Positions 26,321 to 36,059 of a stretch of DNA of 64,000 bases are shown piece by piece. Origin of the DNA: an uncultured Chelatococcus sp. Its GTDB lineage: Bacteria; Pseudomonadota; Alphaproteobacteria; Rhizobiales; Beijerinckiaceae. Each line of letters opens with the position of its first letter. Position 1 is the first letter of the stretch. The notes below the pieces were generated by a model. That model ran no database searches, was not told the origin of the DNA, and was given only the letters and a program-made list of their open reading frames with translations. The stretch lies in assembly GCA_937863995.1 (NCBI GenBank), contig CALMIK010000063.1:1-64000 (forward strand), in the 5' to 3' direction. Position numbers and translations under genes: made by a program.

Positions 26321-26908
26321 ATGCGCAGCGCCACGGTGGAACGACGCACCAAGGAAACGGATGTCGCCGTCAGCCTCGATCTCGACGGCACGGGACAGGC
26401 CGACATCGCGACCGGGGTGGGCTTCTTCGACCACATGCTCGACCTCTTCGCCCGCCACGCCCTGTTCGATCTCAAGGTGAAGGTGACCGGCGACCTGCAC
26501 ATCGACCAGCACCACACGGTGGAGGACACCGGCATCGCGCTCGGCGAGGCGTTCCGTAAAGCGCTCGGCGACAAGCGCGGCATCACGCGCTACGCCGATG
26601 TCCATCTGCCCATGGACGAGACGCTCACGCGCGTCGCCGTCGACATTTCCGGCCGGCCCTTCCTGGTGTTCCGCACCGAGTTCGCCCGCGAGAAGATCGG
26701 CAATTTCGATACCGAGCTGGTGCGCGAGTGGTTTCAGGCCTTCACCATCAACGCCGGGCTGACGCTGCACGTCGAAACGCTCTACGGCGACAACGCGCAT
26801 CACATCGCCGAAAGCAGCTTCAAGGGGCTGGCGCGGGCGCTGCGCAAGGCGGTAAGCGTCGATCCGCGCGAAGGCGAGCGCATTCCCTCGACCAAAGGTT
26901 CGCTGTAA
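26321..26908 (+). CDS. hisB: Imidazoleglycerol-phosphate dehydratase
   Basis: Sixth step of histidine biosynthesis, a manganese enzyme. The 195-residue product has the two metal-binding histidine clusters: [15 protein letters not shown] and [20 protein letters not shown], repeated in pseudo-twofold form as [27 protein letters not shown]. It is the monofunctional form, without the phosphatase domain. GGGAG about 11 bases upstream supports ATG 26321; ATG 26312 in frame is too close to it. First gene of the histidine cluster, divergent from hslV across 157 bases. Confidence 0.96.
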   Translation: MRSATVERRTKETDVAVSLDLDGTGQADIATGVGFFDHMLDLFARHALFDLKVKVTGDLHIDQHHTVEDTGIALGEAFRKALGDKRGITRYADVHLPMDETLTRVAVDISGRPFLVFRTEFAREKIGNFDTELVREWFQAFTINAGLTLHVETLYGDNAHHIAESSFKGLARALRKAVSVDPREGERIPSTKGSL

Positions 26909-26968
26909 TCAGGGGATCGCTTTAAACGGAATTTCCGTTATTCGGAAAGCGGGGAGCGGGAGGCCGGA

Positions 26969-27505
26969 ATGGCTGTCTACACCTTTCATCTGCCGCGTGA
27001 CGCCGCCCCCGGCGACGCGCGCGCGCTCGAGGACGCCGTGCTCGTGCGTGACGGCTTTTCGTGGGGCGCGTTCATTTTCCAGGTGCTGTGGTGCCTGTGG
27101 AACCGGCTGTGGCTCGTCGCCCTCGGCTTCGTGCTGGTGAGCGCCGCGCTGTCGTTCTCGCTGGAATGGGCCGGGCTGCCGCAGGCCGCGATCGTGGTAG
27201 CCGGCGTCCTGCTGGCGATCCTGTTCGCGCTCGAGGCCAACAATCTGCGGCGCCTGTCGCTGGAGCGGCGCGGGCTGGCGCTGCGCGGCGTCGTCGTCGC
27301 GCCCGATCTCCACGAGGCCGAGCGGCGGGCGTTCTCGCTGTGGCTCGACCCGCAAGCCGAGGCGGCTGCCCATGCGGCGGCGGAGGCCGCTCCGTCTCCG
27401 TCCGCGCCCGCGCGATCGAGGACCGCCCCGCACGGGCGCGACCCGTTCGTGGCGCAAGATCGTGAAATCATCGGCCTGTTTCCCGCAGCGGAGGAACCGC
27501 GTTGA
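26969..27505 (+). CDS. DUF2628 membrane protein
   Basis: The 178-residue protein has the DUF2628 pattern: a soluble N-terminus with [29 protein letters not shown], two to three hydrophobic segments ([31 protein letters not shown]) and [11 protein letters not shown]. The C-terminal tail is Ala/Pro rich and probably disordered. Its function is unknown. It sits between hisB and hisH, as in many Hyphomicrobiales, and its stop overlaps the TTG start of hisH. Confidence 0.85.
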   Translation: MAVYTFHLPRDAAPGDARALEDAVLVRDGFSWGAFIFQVLWCLWNRLWLVALGFVLVSAALSFSLEWAGLPQAAIVVAGVLLAILFALEANNLRRLSLERRGLALRGVVVAPDLHEAERRAFSLWLDPQAEAAAHAAAEAAPSPSAPARSRTAPHGRDPFVAQDREIIGLFPAAEEPR

Positions 27506-28152
27506 GTACCGTCATCGTCGATTACGGATCGGGCAACCTGCACTCGGTGTCGAAGGCGTTCGAGCGCGCCGCGCGCGAGGCGGGCGTGGACGAGGCCGTG
27601 CTGGTCAGCGCCGATCCCGAGCGGGTGCGCGCGGCGTCGCGCGTCGTGCTGCCGGGCGTGGGCGCCTTCGCCGATTGCCGCCGAGGCCTCGACGCCGTCG
27701 ACGGCCTCGTGCCGGCGCTGGAAGAGGCGGTGCGACGGCGCGGCGTGCCATTCCTCGGCATCTGCGTCGGCATGCAGCTTCTGGCCACGCGCGGCCTCGA
27801 ATACGAGACCACGCCGGGGCTTGGCTGGATCGACGGCGACGTGTCGCTGATCGAGCCCGCCGACCCGTCGCTGAAGATCCCGCACATGGGCTGGAACACG
27901 CTTGACGTGGTCAACGACCACGCGCTTCTCGCCGGCATCCCCACCGGAAGCGAGGGGCTGCACGCCTATTTCGTCCATTCCTACGCGCTCCACCCCGGGC
28001 AGGCGTCCGACCTCGTCGCGACGACCGACTACGCCGGAGCGCTCACCGCCATCGTCGCCCGCGGCAACGTCGCCGGCGTGCAGTTCCATCCCGAAAAGAG
28101 CCAGGCGCTGGGCCTCGCTCTCATCGCCAATTTCCTGAGGTGGCGTCCGTGA
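27502..28152 (+). CDS. hisH: Imidazole glycerol phosphate synthase, glutaminase subunit HisH
   Basis: Supplies ammonia from glutamine to HisF. The 216-residue class I amidotransferase has the nucleophile in [12 protein letters not shown], the oxyanion-strand PGVGAF and the catalytic His/Glu in GVQFHPEKS. Initiation is at TTG 27502 with GGAGGAA upstream; the codon overlaps the preceding stop (TTGA), so translation is likely coupled. The stop overlaps hisA's GTG. Confidence 0.95.
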   Translation: MSTVIVDYGSGNLHSVSKAFERAAREAGVDEAVLVSADPERVRAASRVVLPGVGAFADCRRGLDAVDGLVPALEEAVRRRGVPFLGICVGMQLLATRGLEYETTPGLGWIDGDVSLIEPADPSLKIPHMGWNTLDVVNDHALLAGIPTGSEGLHAYFVHSYALHPGQASDLVATTDYAGALTAIVARGNVAGVQFHPEKSQALGLALIANFLRWRP

Positions 28153-28880
28153 TCCTGTTTCCCGCCATCGACCTGAAGGAAGGCCGCTGCGTGCGCCTCG
28201 TTCAGGGCGACATGAACCGCGCCACCGTGTTCAACGACGAACCCGCCGACCAGGCCGCGACCTTCGCCGCGCAGGGCTTTTCGTGGCTGCACGTCGTCGA
28301 TCTCGACGGCGCCTTCGCCGGCAAGCCGGTGAACGGCTCGGCGGTCGACACCATCCTGTCGCGCGTGGACATCCCGGTGCAGCTCGGCGGCGGCATCCGC
28401 AACCTCGCCACCGTCGAGGGCTGGCTCGCCAAGGGCATCGCCCGCGTCATCATCGGCACGGCGGCAGTGCGCGATCCGCAGTTCGTGCGCGAGGCGGCGC
28501 GCCGGTTTCCCGGCAAGGTCGCGGTGGGCATCGACGCGTGGGACAGCAAGGTCGCCGTGGAGGGCTGGGCGGAGACGTCCGAGCTGACGGCGGTCGAGCT
28601 GGGCCGGCGCTTCGAGGATGCGGGCGTTTCCGCCATCATCTACACCGACATCGCCCGCGACGGGCTGGTGCAGGGCCTCAACATCGCCAGCACGCTGGAG
28701 CTGGCGCGGGCTGTGAGTGTTCCGGTCATCGCCTCGGGCGGGCTCGGCTCCATCGCGGACGTGGAGCGGCTGCTCGAACCCGACTGCGCCATCCTCGAGG
28801 GCGCCATCACCGGCCGCGCGCTCTACGACGGGCGGCTCGACCCGCGCGCCGCCATCGCGCTCATCGAGGGCAGGCGCTGA
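28149..28880 (+). CDS. hisA: Phosphoribosylformimino-AICAR phosphate isomerase
   Basis: Fourth step of histidine synthesis, a TIM barrel of 243 residues. It starts [20 protein letters not shown], and has the phosphate-binding loops LGGGIRN and IASGGLGS and the catalytic aspartates in AIDLK and [10 protein letters not shown] choose GTG 28149, which overlaps the hisH stop (GTGA) and has GAGG 8 bases upstream, over the GTG at 28140. Confidence 0.95.
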   Translation: MILFPAIDLKEGRCVRLVQGDMNRATVFNDEPADQAATFAAQGFSWLHVVDLDGAFAGKPVNGSAVDTILSRVDIPVQLGGGIRNLATVEGWLAKGIARVIIGTAAVRDPQFVREAARRFPGKVAVGIDAWDSKVAVEGWAETSELTAVELGRRFEDAGVSAIIYTDIARDGLVQGLNIASTLELARAVSVPVIASGGLGSIADVERLLEPDCAILEGAITGRALYDGRLDPRAAIALIEGRR

Positions 28881-29674
28881 TGCTCAAGAACCGGATCATT
28901 CCCTGCCTGGACGTGAAGGACGGGCGCGTGGTCAAGGGCGTGCAGTTCGTGGCGCTGCGCGACGCCGGCGACCCCGTGGAGGCCGCGCGCGCCTATGACG
29001 CGGCGGGCGCCGACGAGCTGTGCTTCCTCGACATCACCGCGAGCCACGAGGACCGCGGTACGCTGCTCGACCTCGTGCGGCGCACGGCGGAGGCCTGCTT
29101 CATTCCGCTGACCGTCGGCGGCGGCGTGCGCCGGGTCGAGGACATCCGCGCGCTCTTGCTCGCGGGCGCCGACAAGGTGTCGATCAACACGGCGGCGGTT
29201 AACGACCGGCGTTTCGTGCGTCAGGCGGCGGAAAAATTCGGCAGCCAGTGCGTCGTCGTTGCCATCGACGCCAAGCGCGTTTCCGGTCCGGGCGAGGAAC
29301 CCGCGTGGGAGATCTTCACCCACGGCGGGCGCAAGGCGACGGGCATCGACGCCGTGGCCTTCGCCGAGGAAGTGGTGGAGCTTGGCGCGGGCGAGCTGCT
29401 CGTCACCTCCATGGACCGCGACGGCACCAAGGCCGGCTACGACCTCGCGCTGACGCGCGCCATCGCCGATGCGGTGCCCGTCCCGGTGATCGCATCGGGC
29501 GGCGTCGGCACGCTGGAGCATCTGGTCGAGGGCATCCGCGACGGCCACGCCACGGCGGTGCTGGCGGCTTCCATCTTCCATTTCGGCGAGTTCACGGTGG
29601 GGCAGGCCAAGGACGCGCTGGCGGCGGCGGGCGTCGCCGTGCGCCGCGATCCGGCCGCGGGCGGAGCGAGATGA
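28880..29674 (+). CDS. hisF: Imidazole glycerol phosphate synthase, cyclase subunit HisF
   Basis: TIM-barrel cyclase, 264 residues, forms IGP and AICAR with HisH. Characteristic blocks are [19 protein letters not shown] (catalytic Asp), [39 protein letters not shown] (second catalytic Asp) and [13 protein letters not shown]. The ATG overlaps the hisA stop by one base (TGATG). Confidence 0.96.
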   Translation: MLKNRIIPCLDVKDGRVVKGVQFVALRDAGDPVEAARAYDAAGADELCFLDITASHEDRGTLLDLVRRTAEACFIPLTVGGGVRRVEDIRALLLAGADKVSINTAAVNDRRFVRQAAEKFGSQCVVVAIDAKRVSGPGEEPAWEIFTHGGRKATGIDAVAFAEEVVELGAGELLVTSMDRDGTKAGYDLALTRAIADAVPVPVIASGGVGTLEHLVEGIRDGHATAVLAASIFHFGEFTVGQAKDALAAAGVAVRRDPAAGGAR

Positions 29675-29675
29675 G

Positions 29676-30008
29676 ATGAGCGATAGCGAAAAGCCTTTCA
29701 CGCTCGCCGATCTCGAGGCCATCCTGGCCCTGCGCGCAGCCGAGAGCCCGGACGTGTCCTACACGGCCCGGCTCATCGCCGGCGGCGTCTCGCGTTCGGC
29801 CAAGAAGCTCGGCGAGGAGGCGGTCGAGGCGGTGATCGCGGCCGTCGAGGGCGACCGCGACGGGTTGGTGGCCGAGAGCGCGGATGTGCTCTACCACCTG
29901 CTCGTCGTGCTGCGGGCGCGAAATATTGCGTTGCAGGATGTGCTGAACGAGCTTAAACGGCGGACAGCCCAGTCGGGCCTCGCCGAAAAAGCCGCGCGGG
30001 GAACGTGA
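29676..30008 (+). CDS. hisE: Phosphoribosyl-ATP diphosphatase
   Basis: Second step of histidine synthesis as a stand-alone MazG-like helical enzyme, 110 residues. The metal-binding helices read [18 protein letters not shown] and [17 protein letters not shown] (ExxE and ExxD patterns). The start is 1 base after the hisF stop. It is followed 37 bases later by coaA. Confidence 0.94.
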   Translation: MSDSEKPFTLADLEAILALRAAESPDVSYTARLIAGGVSRSAKKLGEEAVEAVIAAVEGDRDGLVAESADVLYHLLVVLRARNIALQDVLNELKRRTAQSGLAEKAARGT

Positions 30009-30045
30009 GCCCGGGCGTGACGCGAACCGCAATGCGGAGGCTGGC

Positions 30046-30996
30046 ATGACGCCGCTGAACGGAGAATTGTCGCCCTACCGGGTTTTCACCCGCGACGAAT
30101 GGGCGAGCCTGCGCGCCGACACGCCCATGACGCTCACCATCGACGAGCTGGTGCGCCTGCAGTCGCTCAACGACAGGCTGTCGCTGTCCGAGGTGGCGGA
30201 GATCTACCTGCCGCTGTCGCGCCTGTTGTCGCTCTATGTCGCGGCCATGCAGGGGCTCTACCGCGCTACCGAACGCTTTTTGGCGGTCGAGGACGGCAAG
30301 GTGCCCTACATCATCGGCATCGCGGGGTCGGTGGCGGCGGGCAAGTCCACCACGGCGCGCGTGCTGGAGGCGATGCTGGCGCGCTGGTCCAACACGCCCA
30401 AGGTGCAGCTTCTCACCACCGACGGCTTCCTGTTTCCCAACGCCGAGTTGCAGCGGCTGGGCATCATGAAGCGCAAGGGTTTTCCCGAGAGCTACGACAC
30501 GCCGGCGCTGCTGCGCTTCCTGTCCGCGATCAAGGCGGGCGCGCGCAACGTGAGCGCGCCGGTCTATTCGCATCTCACCTACGACGTCGTACCCGGCGAG
30601 GAGGAGGTCGTCGACCGGCCGGACATCCTCATCGTCGAGGGGCTCAACGTGCTCCAGCCCGCGCGCCTGCCGCGCGACGGGCGCGCGATTCCGTTCGTGT
30701 CCGACTTCTTCGATTTCTCGATCTACGTCGATGCCGACGAGGACCGGCTGCATGAGTGGTATGTAAGCCGCTTCATGCAGCTGCGCGAGACGGCGTTTCG
30801 CGATCCGCAGTCCTACTTCCGCCGCTACGCCGAGGTGGCGGAGGGCGAGGCGCGCCAGACGGCGGAAGATTTGTGGCGCGGCACCAACCTCATCAACCTG
30901 CGGGACAACATCCTGCCGACCCGCCAGCGCGCCAGCCTCATCCTGCGCAAGGGCGACAGCCACCGCATCGAGGAAGTGGCGCTCAGGCGGCTGTGA
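30046..30996 (+). CDS. coaA: Type I pantothenate kinase
   Basis: First step of coenzyme A synthesis, phosphorylates pantothenate. The 316-residue protein has the P-loop [17 protein letters not shown] (about 90-106), [30 protein letters not shown] and [10 protein letters not shown], diagnostic of prokaryotic type I enzymes that are feedback-regulated by CoA. GGAGG lies about 8 bases upstream. Its place at the end of the histidine cluster is a known arrangement in alphaproteobacteria. Confidence 0.95.
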   Translation: MTPLNGELSPYRVFTRDEWASLRADTPMTLTIDELVRLQSLNDRLSLSEVAEIYLPLSRLLSLYVAAMQGLYRATERFLAVEDGKVPYIIGIAGSVAAGKSTTARVLEAMLARWSNTPKVQLLTTDGFLFPNAELQRLGIMKRKGFPESYDTPALLRFLSAIKAGARNVSAPVYSHLTYDVVPGEEEVVDRPDILIVEGLNVLQPARLPRDGRAIPFVSDFFDFSIYVDADEDRLHEWYVSRFMQLRETAFRDPQSYFRRYAEVAEGEARQTAEDLWRGTNLINLRDNILPTRQRASLILRKGDSHRIEEVALRRL

Positions 30997-31032
30997 GCGG
31001 CCCGCCTCGCGGCGAGACCGGCATCGGCGGCG

Positions 31033-31482
31033 TCAGATGTGATAGACGAACGAGTCCATCTCGTCCTTCGGCAGGTCGCGCATCTCGGCCAGGTTGCGGC
31101 GGTCGAGCACACGGGCGATCGATTCGCGCACTTCCAGCATCATCAGCCGCACCGAGCAGGCATCCTCGTTAGGGCAGTCCTCGCAGGGGCGATAGGCAGT
31201 CTTGCTGGCGCAGGGCAGGGGAGCGAGCGGCCCGTCGAGCACGCGCACGACATCGCCGACGATGATCGTCTCCGGCGGACGCGCCAGCATGTAGCCGCCG
31301 CCCTTGCCCTTCTTGCTGTGCAGAAAGCCGGCGTTGCGCAGCTCGCCGAGGATGGCGTCCAGAAACTTCTTCGGAATGTTGTTGGTCAGCGCGATGTCCG
31401 CCACCAGCGCCGAGGTGCCGGGGGGCAGGCGCGCGAGATGCACCGCAGCTTTGAGGCCGTATTTCCCCTTTTTCGTTAACAT
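31033..31482 (-). CDS. Rrf2-family transcriptional regulator with cysteine cluster
   Basis: The 149-residue protein has the Rrf2 winged helix (ALVADIALTNNIPKKFLDAILGELRNAGFLHS, wing KKGKGGGYML) and cysteines at 91, 100, 103 and 109 (PCASK, RPCEDCPNEDAC). IscR and RirA hold Fe-S clusters with three cysteines in the same stretch, so a redox or iron/sulfur sensor is likely, but the spacing differs from both. It is convergent with coaA. The upstream region holds AT-rich repeats that could be its own operator. A cysteine synthase and rhodanese lie a few genes away. Confidence 0.88.
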   Translation of the reverse strand: MLTKKGKYGLKAAVHLARLPPGTSALVADIALTNNIPKKFLDAILGELRNAGFLHSKKGKGGGYMLARPPETIIVGDVVRVLDGPLAPLPCASKTAYRPCEDCPNEDACSVRLMMLEVRESIARVLDRRNLAEMRDLPKDEMDSFVYHI

Positions 31483-31670
31483 TTTGATTTTTCTCTTTTT
31501 CTGAAGCCTGAAACAGCAAGGGGCAGCGAAGCCGCGACGGCGCCCGGCACGATGGCGTCACTGGCGAGGCGCCGGGCACCGCACGCATCGGAAGCATTGC
31601 CTGGATGAAGCTTGTGGTGTCGCATCGTCTCTCCGCACGCCATGCAAGGCTGGAATGGCTTTAAAATATG

Positions 31671-31708
31671 TATACTTTTACCAAATCGCTATACTTTACA
31701 AAATGTAT
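31671..31708. promoter_or_regulatory. Candidate operator upstream of the Rrf2 gene
   Basis: TATACTTT occurs twice 19 bases apart (31671-31678 and 31690-31697). The second copy starts an 18-bp hyphenated palindrome, ATACTTT-ACAA-AATGTAT (31691-31708, two mismatched positions). It lies in a locally AT-rich stretch about 200 bases upstream of the Rrf2 start and just beyond the folP stop. Confidence 0.4.
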
Positions 31709-31781
31709 CGCATTGTTTTTTCTGTGCAAGATCGCGGCGTTAAGGAAAATACGGGGATTTTCAGGGATTGCGGGGCAAAAA

Positions 31782-32615
31782 TCAGCTCTCCGCCGCCGCC
31801 TCGATCGCCCGCCAGACGCGAATCGCCTCAACGTGCGCGCGCACGTCGTGCACGCGCAGGATGGCGGCGCCGCGCGACAGCGCGAACAGATGCGCCGCCA
31901 GCGTGCCGTTGAGGCGCTCCGACGCGGGGCGATCGATCAGCCGCCCGATGAGCGATTTTCGCGAGGCCCCGACGAGGACCGGGTATCCCATCTGCCGTAG
32001 GCTGCCAAGCGCGTGAAAGGCCAGCAGGTTCTGCTCAGGCGTCTTGCCGAAGCCTATTCCCGGATCGAGCACGATGTGGGAATCGGGAATGCCCGCCCGG
32101 TGCGCGATGGCGATGGAGCGCTCGAAAAAGCGCCGCATCTCGTCGGCGATGTCGAGGGCCGCGTCGGCGGCTTCGCGGTTGTGCATCACGATCACCGGCG
32201 CGCCGAACGCCGCCGCCACGCTGGCGAGGTCGGGATCGCGCTGCAGGCCCCAAACGTCATTGACGATCGTCGCGCCGGCCTCGAGCGCCGCGCGCGCGGT
32301 GTCCGCTTTGTAGGTATCGATTGAGATCGGAACGGCGTGCGCCCGCGCCAGCGGCGCGATGGCCCGCAACACCGGCAGCACGCGCGCCTGCTCGGCGTCG
32401 GCGTCGACAGGGGCGTGGCCGGGGCGGGTCGATTCGCCCCCCACGTCGACGATGTCGGCTCCTTCGCCGATCATGGCCTGGGCCTGCGCCAGCGCGGCGG
32501 CGGGAGCGTCGAACAGCCCGCCGTCCGAGAACGAATCGGGCGTGACGTTGAGGATGCCCATGACGAGCGGCGCTCCGGCTGCGAGCCGTTCGACAAAGCT
32601 TGATGCCGTGCTCAT
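31782..32615 (-). CDS. folP: Dihydropteroate synthase
   Basis: Joins 4-aminobenzoate to the pterin pyrophosphate in folate synthesis; target of sulfonamides. The 277-residue TIM barrel has both signatures, VMGILNVTPDSFSDGG and DVGGESTRPGHAPV, plus ISIDTYKADTA, the pterin-binding VNDVWG and VLDPGIGFGKTPEQN, and GASRKSLIG near the end. The start overlaps the nagA stop (ATGA at 32612-32615), so it is the last gene of nagK-nagA-folP. folP more often neighbours glmM or folK/folB, so this placement is notable. Confidence 0.94.
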   Translation of the reverse strand: MSTASSFVERLAAGAPLVMGILNVTPDSFSDGGLFDAPAAALAQAQAMIGEGADIVDVGGESTRPGHAPVDADAEQARVLPVLRAIAPLARAHAVPISIDTYKADTARAALEAGATIVNDVWGLQRDPDLASVAAAFGAPVIVMHNREAADAALDIADEMRRFFERSIAIAHRAGIPDSHIVLDPGIGFGKTPEQNLLAFHALGSLRQMGYPVLVGASRKSLIGRLIDRPASERLNGTLAAHLFALSRGAAILRVHDVRAHVEAIRVWRAIEAAAES

Positions 32616-33826
32616 CCTGCCTCTCCCGCCGCTTCCACGCCATCAATCCAGGTGGCGCGGACGCGGAGCTGCTCGTCGAGCAGCGCGAGGTCGGCGCGAT
32701 GGCCCACGCGGATATGGCCACGTTCGTGGTCGAGCCCCAAAAAGGCTGCCGGATAGGCCGCCGCCATGCGCAGGGCGTCTTCCAGCGTCACGCCGAGATG
32801 CGCCACGGCGTTGCGCACCGCCGACGCCATGTCGAGATCGGAACCCGCCAGCGTGCCGTCTTCGGCGGTGAGGCGGCCACCGAGCGGGGTGTGCTCGCGG
32901 GTGATGGTGCGCCCGAGCAGCGGGAACGTGTCGGCGGCCATGCCCACCGAGGGCATGGCGTCCGTCACCAGCATCACGCGCGCCGGTCCGTGGGCGCGTA
33001 TCGCCGCGCGCAGCGACACCCACGACACATGATGCCCGTCGGCGATGATGCCGATATAGGCGTCCGGATCCGTGATGGCGGCGCCCACGGGACCGGGATC
33101 GCGCCCGGCCAGTGGCGGCATGGCGTTGAAGAGATGGGTGAAGCCGGTGAGGCCGAGCGCCCGCGCTTCTGCGATGTCGTCGGCGCTCGCCGCCGTGTGG
33201 CCGGCGGAGAGCACGACGCCCGCCGCCGCGAGCCGCGCGATGGCGTGCGCCGGCACGCGCTCGGGCGCGAGCGTCACGTGCACGCGGTACGCGGGCGCGA
33301 TGTCGTGCGCGAGTTCCGCAATCAGCGCGACATCGGCGTCGGTGATCGGGCGGATGAGCGCCGCGTCGTGCACGCCCTTGCGCGCCGGGTTGAGGAACGG
33401 CCCCTCCAGATGCACGCCGAGAAATCCCGGCGCGTTCGCCGCCGCCGCCGCGCGCGCGGCCTCGACAGCGCCGCGCATCCGGGCGGGGGTATCGGTGATG
33501 AAGGTCGGCAGAAATTCGGTGGTGCCGTGACGCCGGTGAGCGGCGCCGATTGCCGTTATGCCGGGGACATCGGCCGCGTCGTTGAACAGCACCCCGCCGC
33601 CGCCGTTGACCTGCACGTCGATGAAGCCCGGCACCAGCAGGCCGTCGACGCGCTGGCGCGCCAATCCCGGATCGAGCACTGCCTCCGGCACGATTGCGGC
33701 GATGCGGGCATCCGCGATGATGAGCGCGTGACCGTCGAGCCAGTCGCCGCCGTGGCCATCGTCCGCGAAGATGCGCGCGCCGACGAGCGCGCGGGGAGCC
33801 CCGTCCCGTTGCGGAATGCGGGTCAT
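32612..33826 (-). CDS. nagA: N-acetylglucosamine-6-phosphate deacetylase
   Basis: Converts GlcNAc-6-P to GlcN-6-P in amino-sugar catabolism and peptidoglycan recycling. The 404-residue amidohydrolase shows PGFIDVQVNGGGGVLFND, the metal Glu in GVHLEGPFLNPARKGVHD, histidines in LSAGHTAA and GFTHLFNAMPPL, the active-site AIIADGHHV-type segment (IGIIADGHHVSW) and LVTDAMPSVGM. Start and stop overlap the neighbouring genes by four bases on both sides, which indicates translational coupling. Confidence 0.94.
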   Translation of the reverse strand: MTRIPQRDGAPRALVGARIFADDGHGGDWLDGHALIIADARIAAIVPEAVLDPGLARQRVDGLLVPGFIDVQVNGGGGVLFNDAADVPGITAIGAAHRRHGTTEFLPTFITDTPARMRGAVEAARAAAAANAPGFLGVHLEGPFLNPARKGVHDAALIRPITDADVALIAELAHDIAPAYRVHVTLAPERVPAHAIARLAAAGVVLSAGHTAASADDIAEARALGLTGFTHLFNAMPPLAGRDPGPVGAAITDPDAYIGIIADGHHVSWVSLRAAIRAHGPARVMLVTDAMPSVGMAADTFPLLGRTITREHTPLGGRLTAEDGTLAGSDLDMASAVRNAVAHLGVTLEDALRMAAAYPAAFLGLDHERGHIRVGHRADLALLDEQLRVRATWIDGVEAAGEAG

Positions 33827-34722
33827 GGCGCGTCCGCGCCGGGCTGGCTGGCCCGGGCCAGCGCGATGGCGCCGTCGAGCGCATCCCCGTGCGGCGGCGC
33901 GAGGGCTTCGCGCACGGTTTCCGACAGCCATGGCCGCACGGTGTCCGCCAGCCCGCCTATGAGGTGGACGCGCGGCGCGCCGAGCGCCACGAGCCGACGC
34001 GCCAGCTCGTCGACGTATCCTGCGGCCTCGGTCGCGATGCGGCGCGCGAGCGCATCGCCCGCAGTGGCATGGGCGTAGACCAGCGGCGCGAATCGGGCGT
34101 AATCGGCGGGCGCGGCGCGGTCGGCCCAGTCCACCACCTCCACAGGGGTCGGCCCGATGTCGGCCAGAATAGCGTCGGTCAGCGTGCTGGCGGGGACGAG
34201 CCCGTCGTGCACCTTGAGTGCGAATCGCACCGCTTCCCGGCCCGTCACCGCGCCGCTGCCATCGTCGGAAACGGGAAAGCCCCAGCCGCCGATGACGACC
34301 GGTCCGCCGTCTTCGCGCCCGAGGAAGCCGCAGACGCCCGTGCCCACGATCAGGATCGCGCCGCGATCGCCCGGCGCGTCGCTGTGCGTCGCCCCGAGCC
34401 ACGACGTATAGGCGTCGGTGGCGATCGTGATGCCGGCGAAGGGAAAGCCTTGCTGCAGCAGCCGTTCGCAGGCGCTCTTCTGGCTGGCGCCCGCGAGGCC
34501 GAACCCGGCGTGCGTGTCGCCCCAGATGGCGGGGTCGAGGCCCGCCTGACTGCGCGCGGCCTCGGCGGCGTCGAGGATGGATCGCCGGACGTTTGCCGGA
34601 TCGAGGCGGACGTTTGCCGGCCCGCCCCGGCCTTCGCCGAGCAGTTGGCCCGCCGCATCGCGCAACCGCGCCCGGCAGCCGGTGCCGCCGCCGTCAACGC
34701 CCAGGAAATACCCGCCCGCCAT
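33823..34722 (-). CDS. N-acetylglucosamine kinase (BadF/BadG family)
   Basis: Sugar kinase of the actin-like ATPase fold, 299 residues. The phosphate loop reads FLGVDGGGTGCRARLRD, followed by GPANVR, AGFGLAGA, TDAYTSWLGA, ILIVGTGVCGFL and GGWGFPVSDDGSGA, the set found in bacterial GlcNAc kinases that phosphorylate GlcNAc released during wall turnover. ATG 34722 is chosen, as the protein family begins there; 18 codons upstream in frame are not conserved. Its stop overlaps the nagA start (ATGA). Confidence 0.87.
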   Translation of the reverse strand: MAGGYFLGVDGGGTGCRARLRDAAGQLLGEGRGGPANVRLDPANVRRSILDAAEAARSQAGLDPAIWGDTHAGFGLAGASQKSACERLLQQGFPFAGITIATDAYTSWLGATHSDAPGDRGAILIVGTGVCGFLGREDGGPVVIGGWGFPVSDDGSGAVTGREAVRFALKVHDGLVPASTLTDAILADIGPTPVEVVDWADRAAPADYARFAPLVYAHATAGDALARRIATEAAGYVDELARRLVALGAPRVHLIGGLADTVRPWLSETVREALAPPHGDALDGAIALARASQPGADAP

Positions 34723-34770
34723 CGTCCATCCGCCTGAAAGTGCCGCCAATCGCTTTACCGATATAGCATT

Positions 34771-34801
34771 TCGCATTCAATTCGATCCCCAAATCGAATG
34801 C
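34771..34801. promoter_or_regulatory. Inverted repeat upstream of nagK, possible operator
   Basis: ATTCGAT (34780-34786) and ATCGAAT (34793-34799) are perfect inverted arms around CCCCAA; an outer GCATT is partly mirrored. It lies about 60-75 bases before the nagK start and after the cysK stop, so it could be an operator for the nag operon or contribute to cysK termination. Confidence 0.35.
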
Positions 34802-34829
34802 AAGCAGTGGACGGGGGGAGGGAAGCGGC

Positions 34830-35888
34830 TCAGACTACGAGGTTCGGCTCGACGCCCGGCGCGCGTTCGAGCCATTCCGGCACGGGCAGGTCGCGCGCGC
34901 GCAGGAACTCGGGATTGAACAGCTTCGACTGGTAGCGGTTGCCGTAGTCGGCCAGCACGGTGACGATGGTCTTGCCGGGGCCGAGCTCCCGCGCCAGCTT
35001 CACCGCTCCCGCGATGTTGATGGCCGACGAGCCGCCGAGCACCAGCCCCTCCTGCAGCACGAGGTCGAAGATGTACGGCAGCGCCTCCGCGTCCGGAATC
35101 TGGTAGGCGAGGTCGATGGGCGCGTCCTCGAGGTTTTTCGTGATGCGGCCCTGGCCGATGCCTTCGGTGATCGAGGTGCCGGACGCCTTCAGCTCGCCCG
35201 TGGTGTAATAGGAATAGAGCGCCGCGCCCTGCGGATCGGCGAGGGCGATGCGGACGTCCTTGTTGCGCTCCTTGAGCGCGATGGCGGTGCCCGCCAGCGT
35301 GCCGCCGGTGCCGACCGCCGCGACGAAGCCGTCGATCTTGCCGCCGAGCTGCTCCCAGATCTCCGGGCCGGTGCCCTCGATGTGCGCCTGGCGGTTGGCG
35401 ACGTTGTCGAACTGGTTGGCCCAGATGGCCCCGTTCGGATCGGATGCGGCCAGCGCCTCGGCGGTGCGGCCGGACACCTTCACGTAGTTGTTGGGGTTGG
35501 CGTAGGGCACGGCGGGCACTTCGAGCAGCTCCGCGCCGAGCAGGCGCAGCGCGTCCTTCTTTTCCTGCGACTGGGTGTCGGGAATGACGATCACCGTGCG
35601 GAAGCCGAGTGCGTTGCCGATGACCGCGAGGCCGATGCCCGTGTTGCCGGCGGTGCCTTCCACGATGGTGCCGCCGGGGCGCAGCGCGCCGCGCGCGATG
35701 GCGTCCTTGATGATGTAGAGCGCCGCGCGGTCCTTCACCGACTGGCCCGGATTGAGGAATTCGGCCTTGCCCCAGATTTCGGAGCCGGTGATTTCCGACG
35801 CCCGGTTGAGCCGGATGAGCGGCGTGTTGCCCACGGCCTCCACAACATTCCTCGCCACTGGCGCCGTGAACTTCGCTGCAATGCCCAT
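34830..35888 (-). CDS. cysK: Cysteine synthase A (PLP-dependent O-acetylserine sulfhydrylase)
   Basis: Makes cysteine from O-acetylserine and sulfide. The 352-residue fold-type II enzyme has the PLP lysine in NPGQSVKDRAALYII, EGTAGNTGIGLA, the phosphate-binding loop GTGGTLAGT and LGGSSAINIAGA. It is about 30 residues longer than classical CysK; the extra part is at the C-terminus. The upstream spacer with the divergent rhodanese gene is AT-rich and likely holds both promoters. The neighbouring rhodanese and the Rrf2 regulator suit a sulfur theme. Confidence 0.9.
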   Translation of the reverse strand: MGIAAKFTAPVARNVVEAVGNTPLIRLNRASEITGSEIWGKAEFLNPGQSVKDRAALYIIKDAIARGALRPGGTIVEGTAGNTGIGLAVIGNALGFRTVIVIPDTQSQEKKDALRLLGAELLEVPAVPYANPNNYVKVSGRTAEALAASDPNGAIWANQFDNVANRQAHIEGTGPEIWEQLGGKIDGFVAAVGTGGTLAGTAIALKERNKDVRIALADPQGAALYSYYTTGELKASGTSITEGIGQGRITKNLEDAPIDLAYQIPDAEALPYIFDLVLQEGLVLGGSSAINIAGAVKLARELGPGKTIVTVLADYGNRYQSKLFNPEFLRARDLPVPEWLERAPGVEPNLVV

Positions 35889-36059
35889 GAAGGCCTCCCC
35901 GTTTCCAAAGTCGTCGGATACAGGCTAAAAGAGTCGGGGCGTATTGTCTATTTAGTTTGTAAAAATATGGGACATACGCAACGCCCGTGTAATTAGGTAT
36001 GAAACCAGGTATGCCAATCGGCAGCCATATGCCGGGTAGCCCGGCCGCAGGAGACGGAC

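Noticed and set aside
24482-26803. A 773-codon minus-strand frame that would extend the hsl membrane protein through hslV
   Set aside because: The part upstream of 25591 is hslV in another frame; the overlap ATGA at 25588-25591 gives a natural start.
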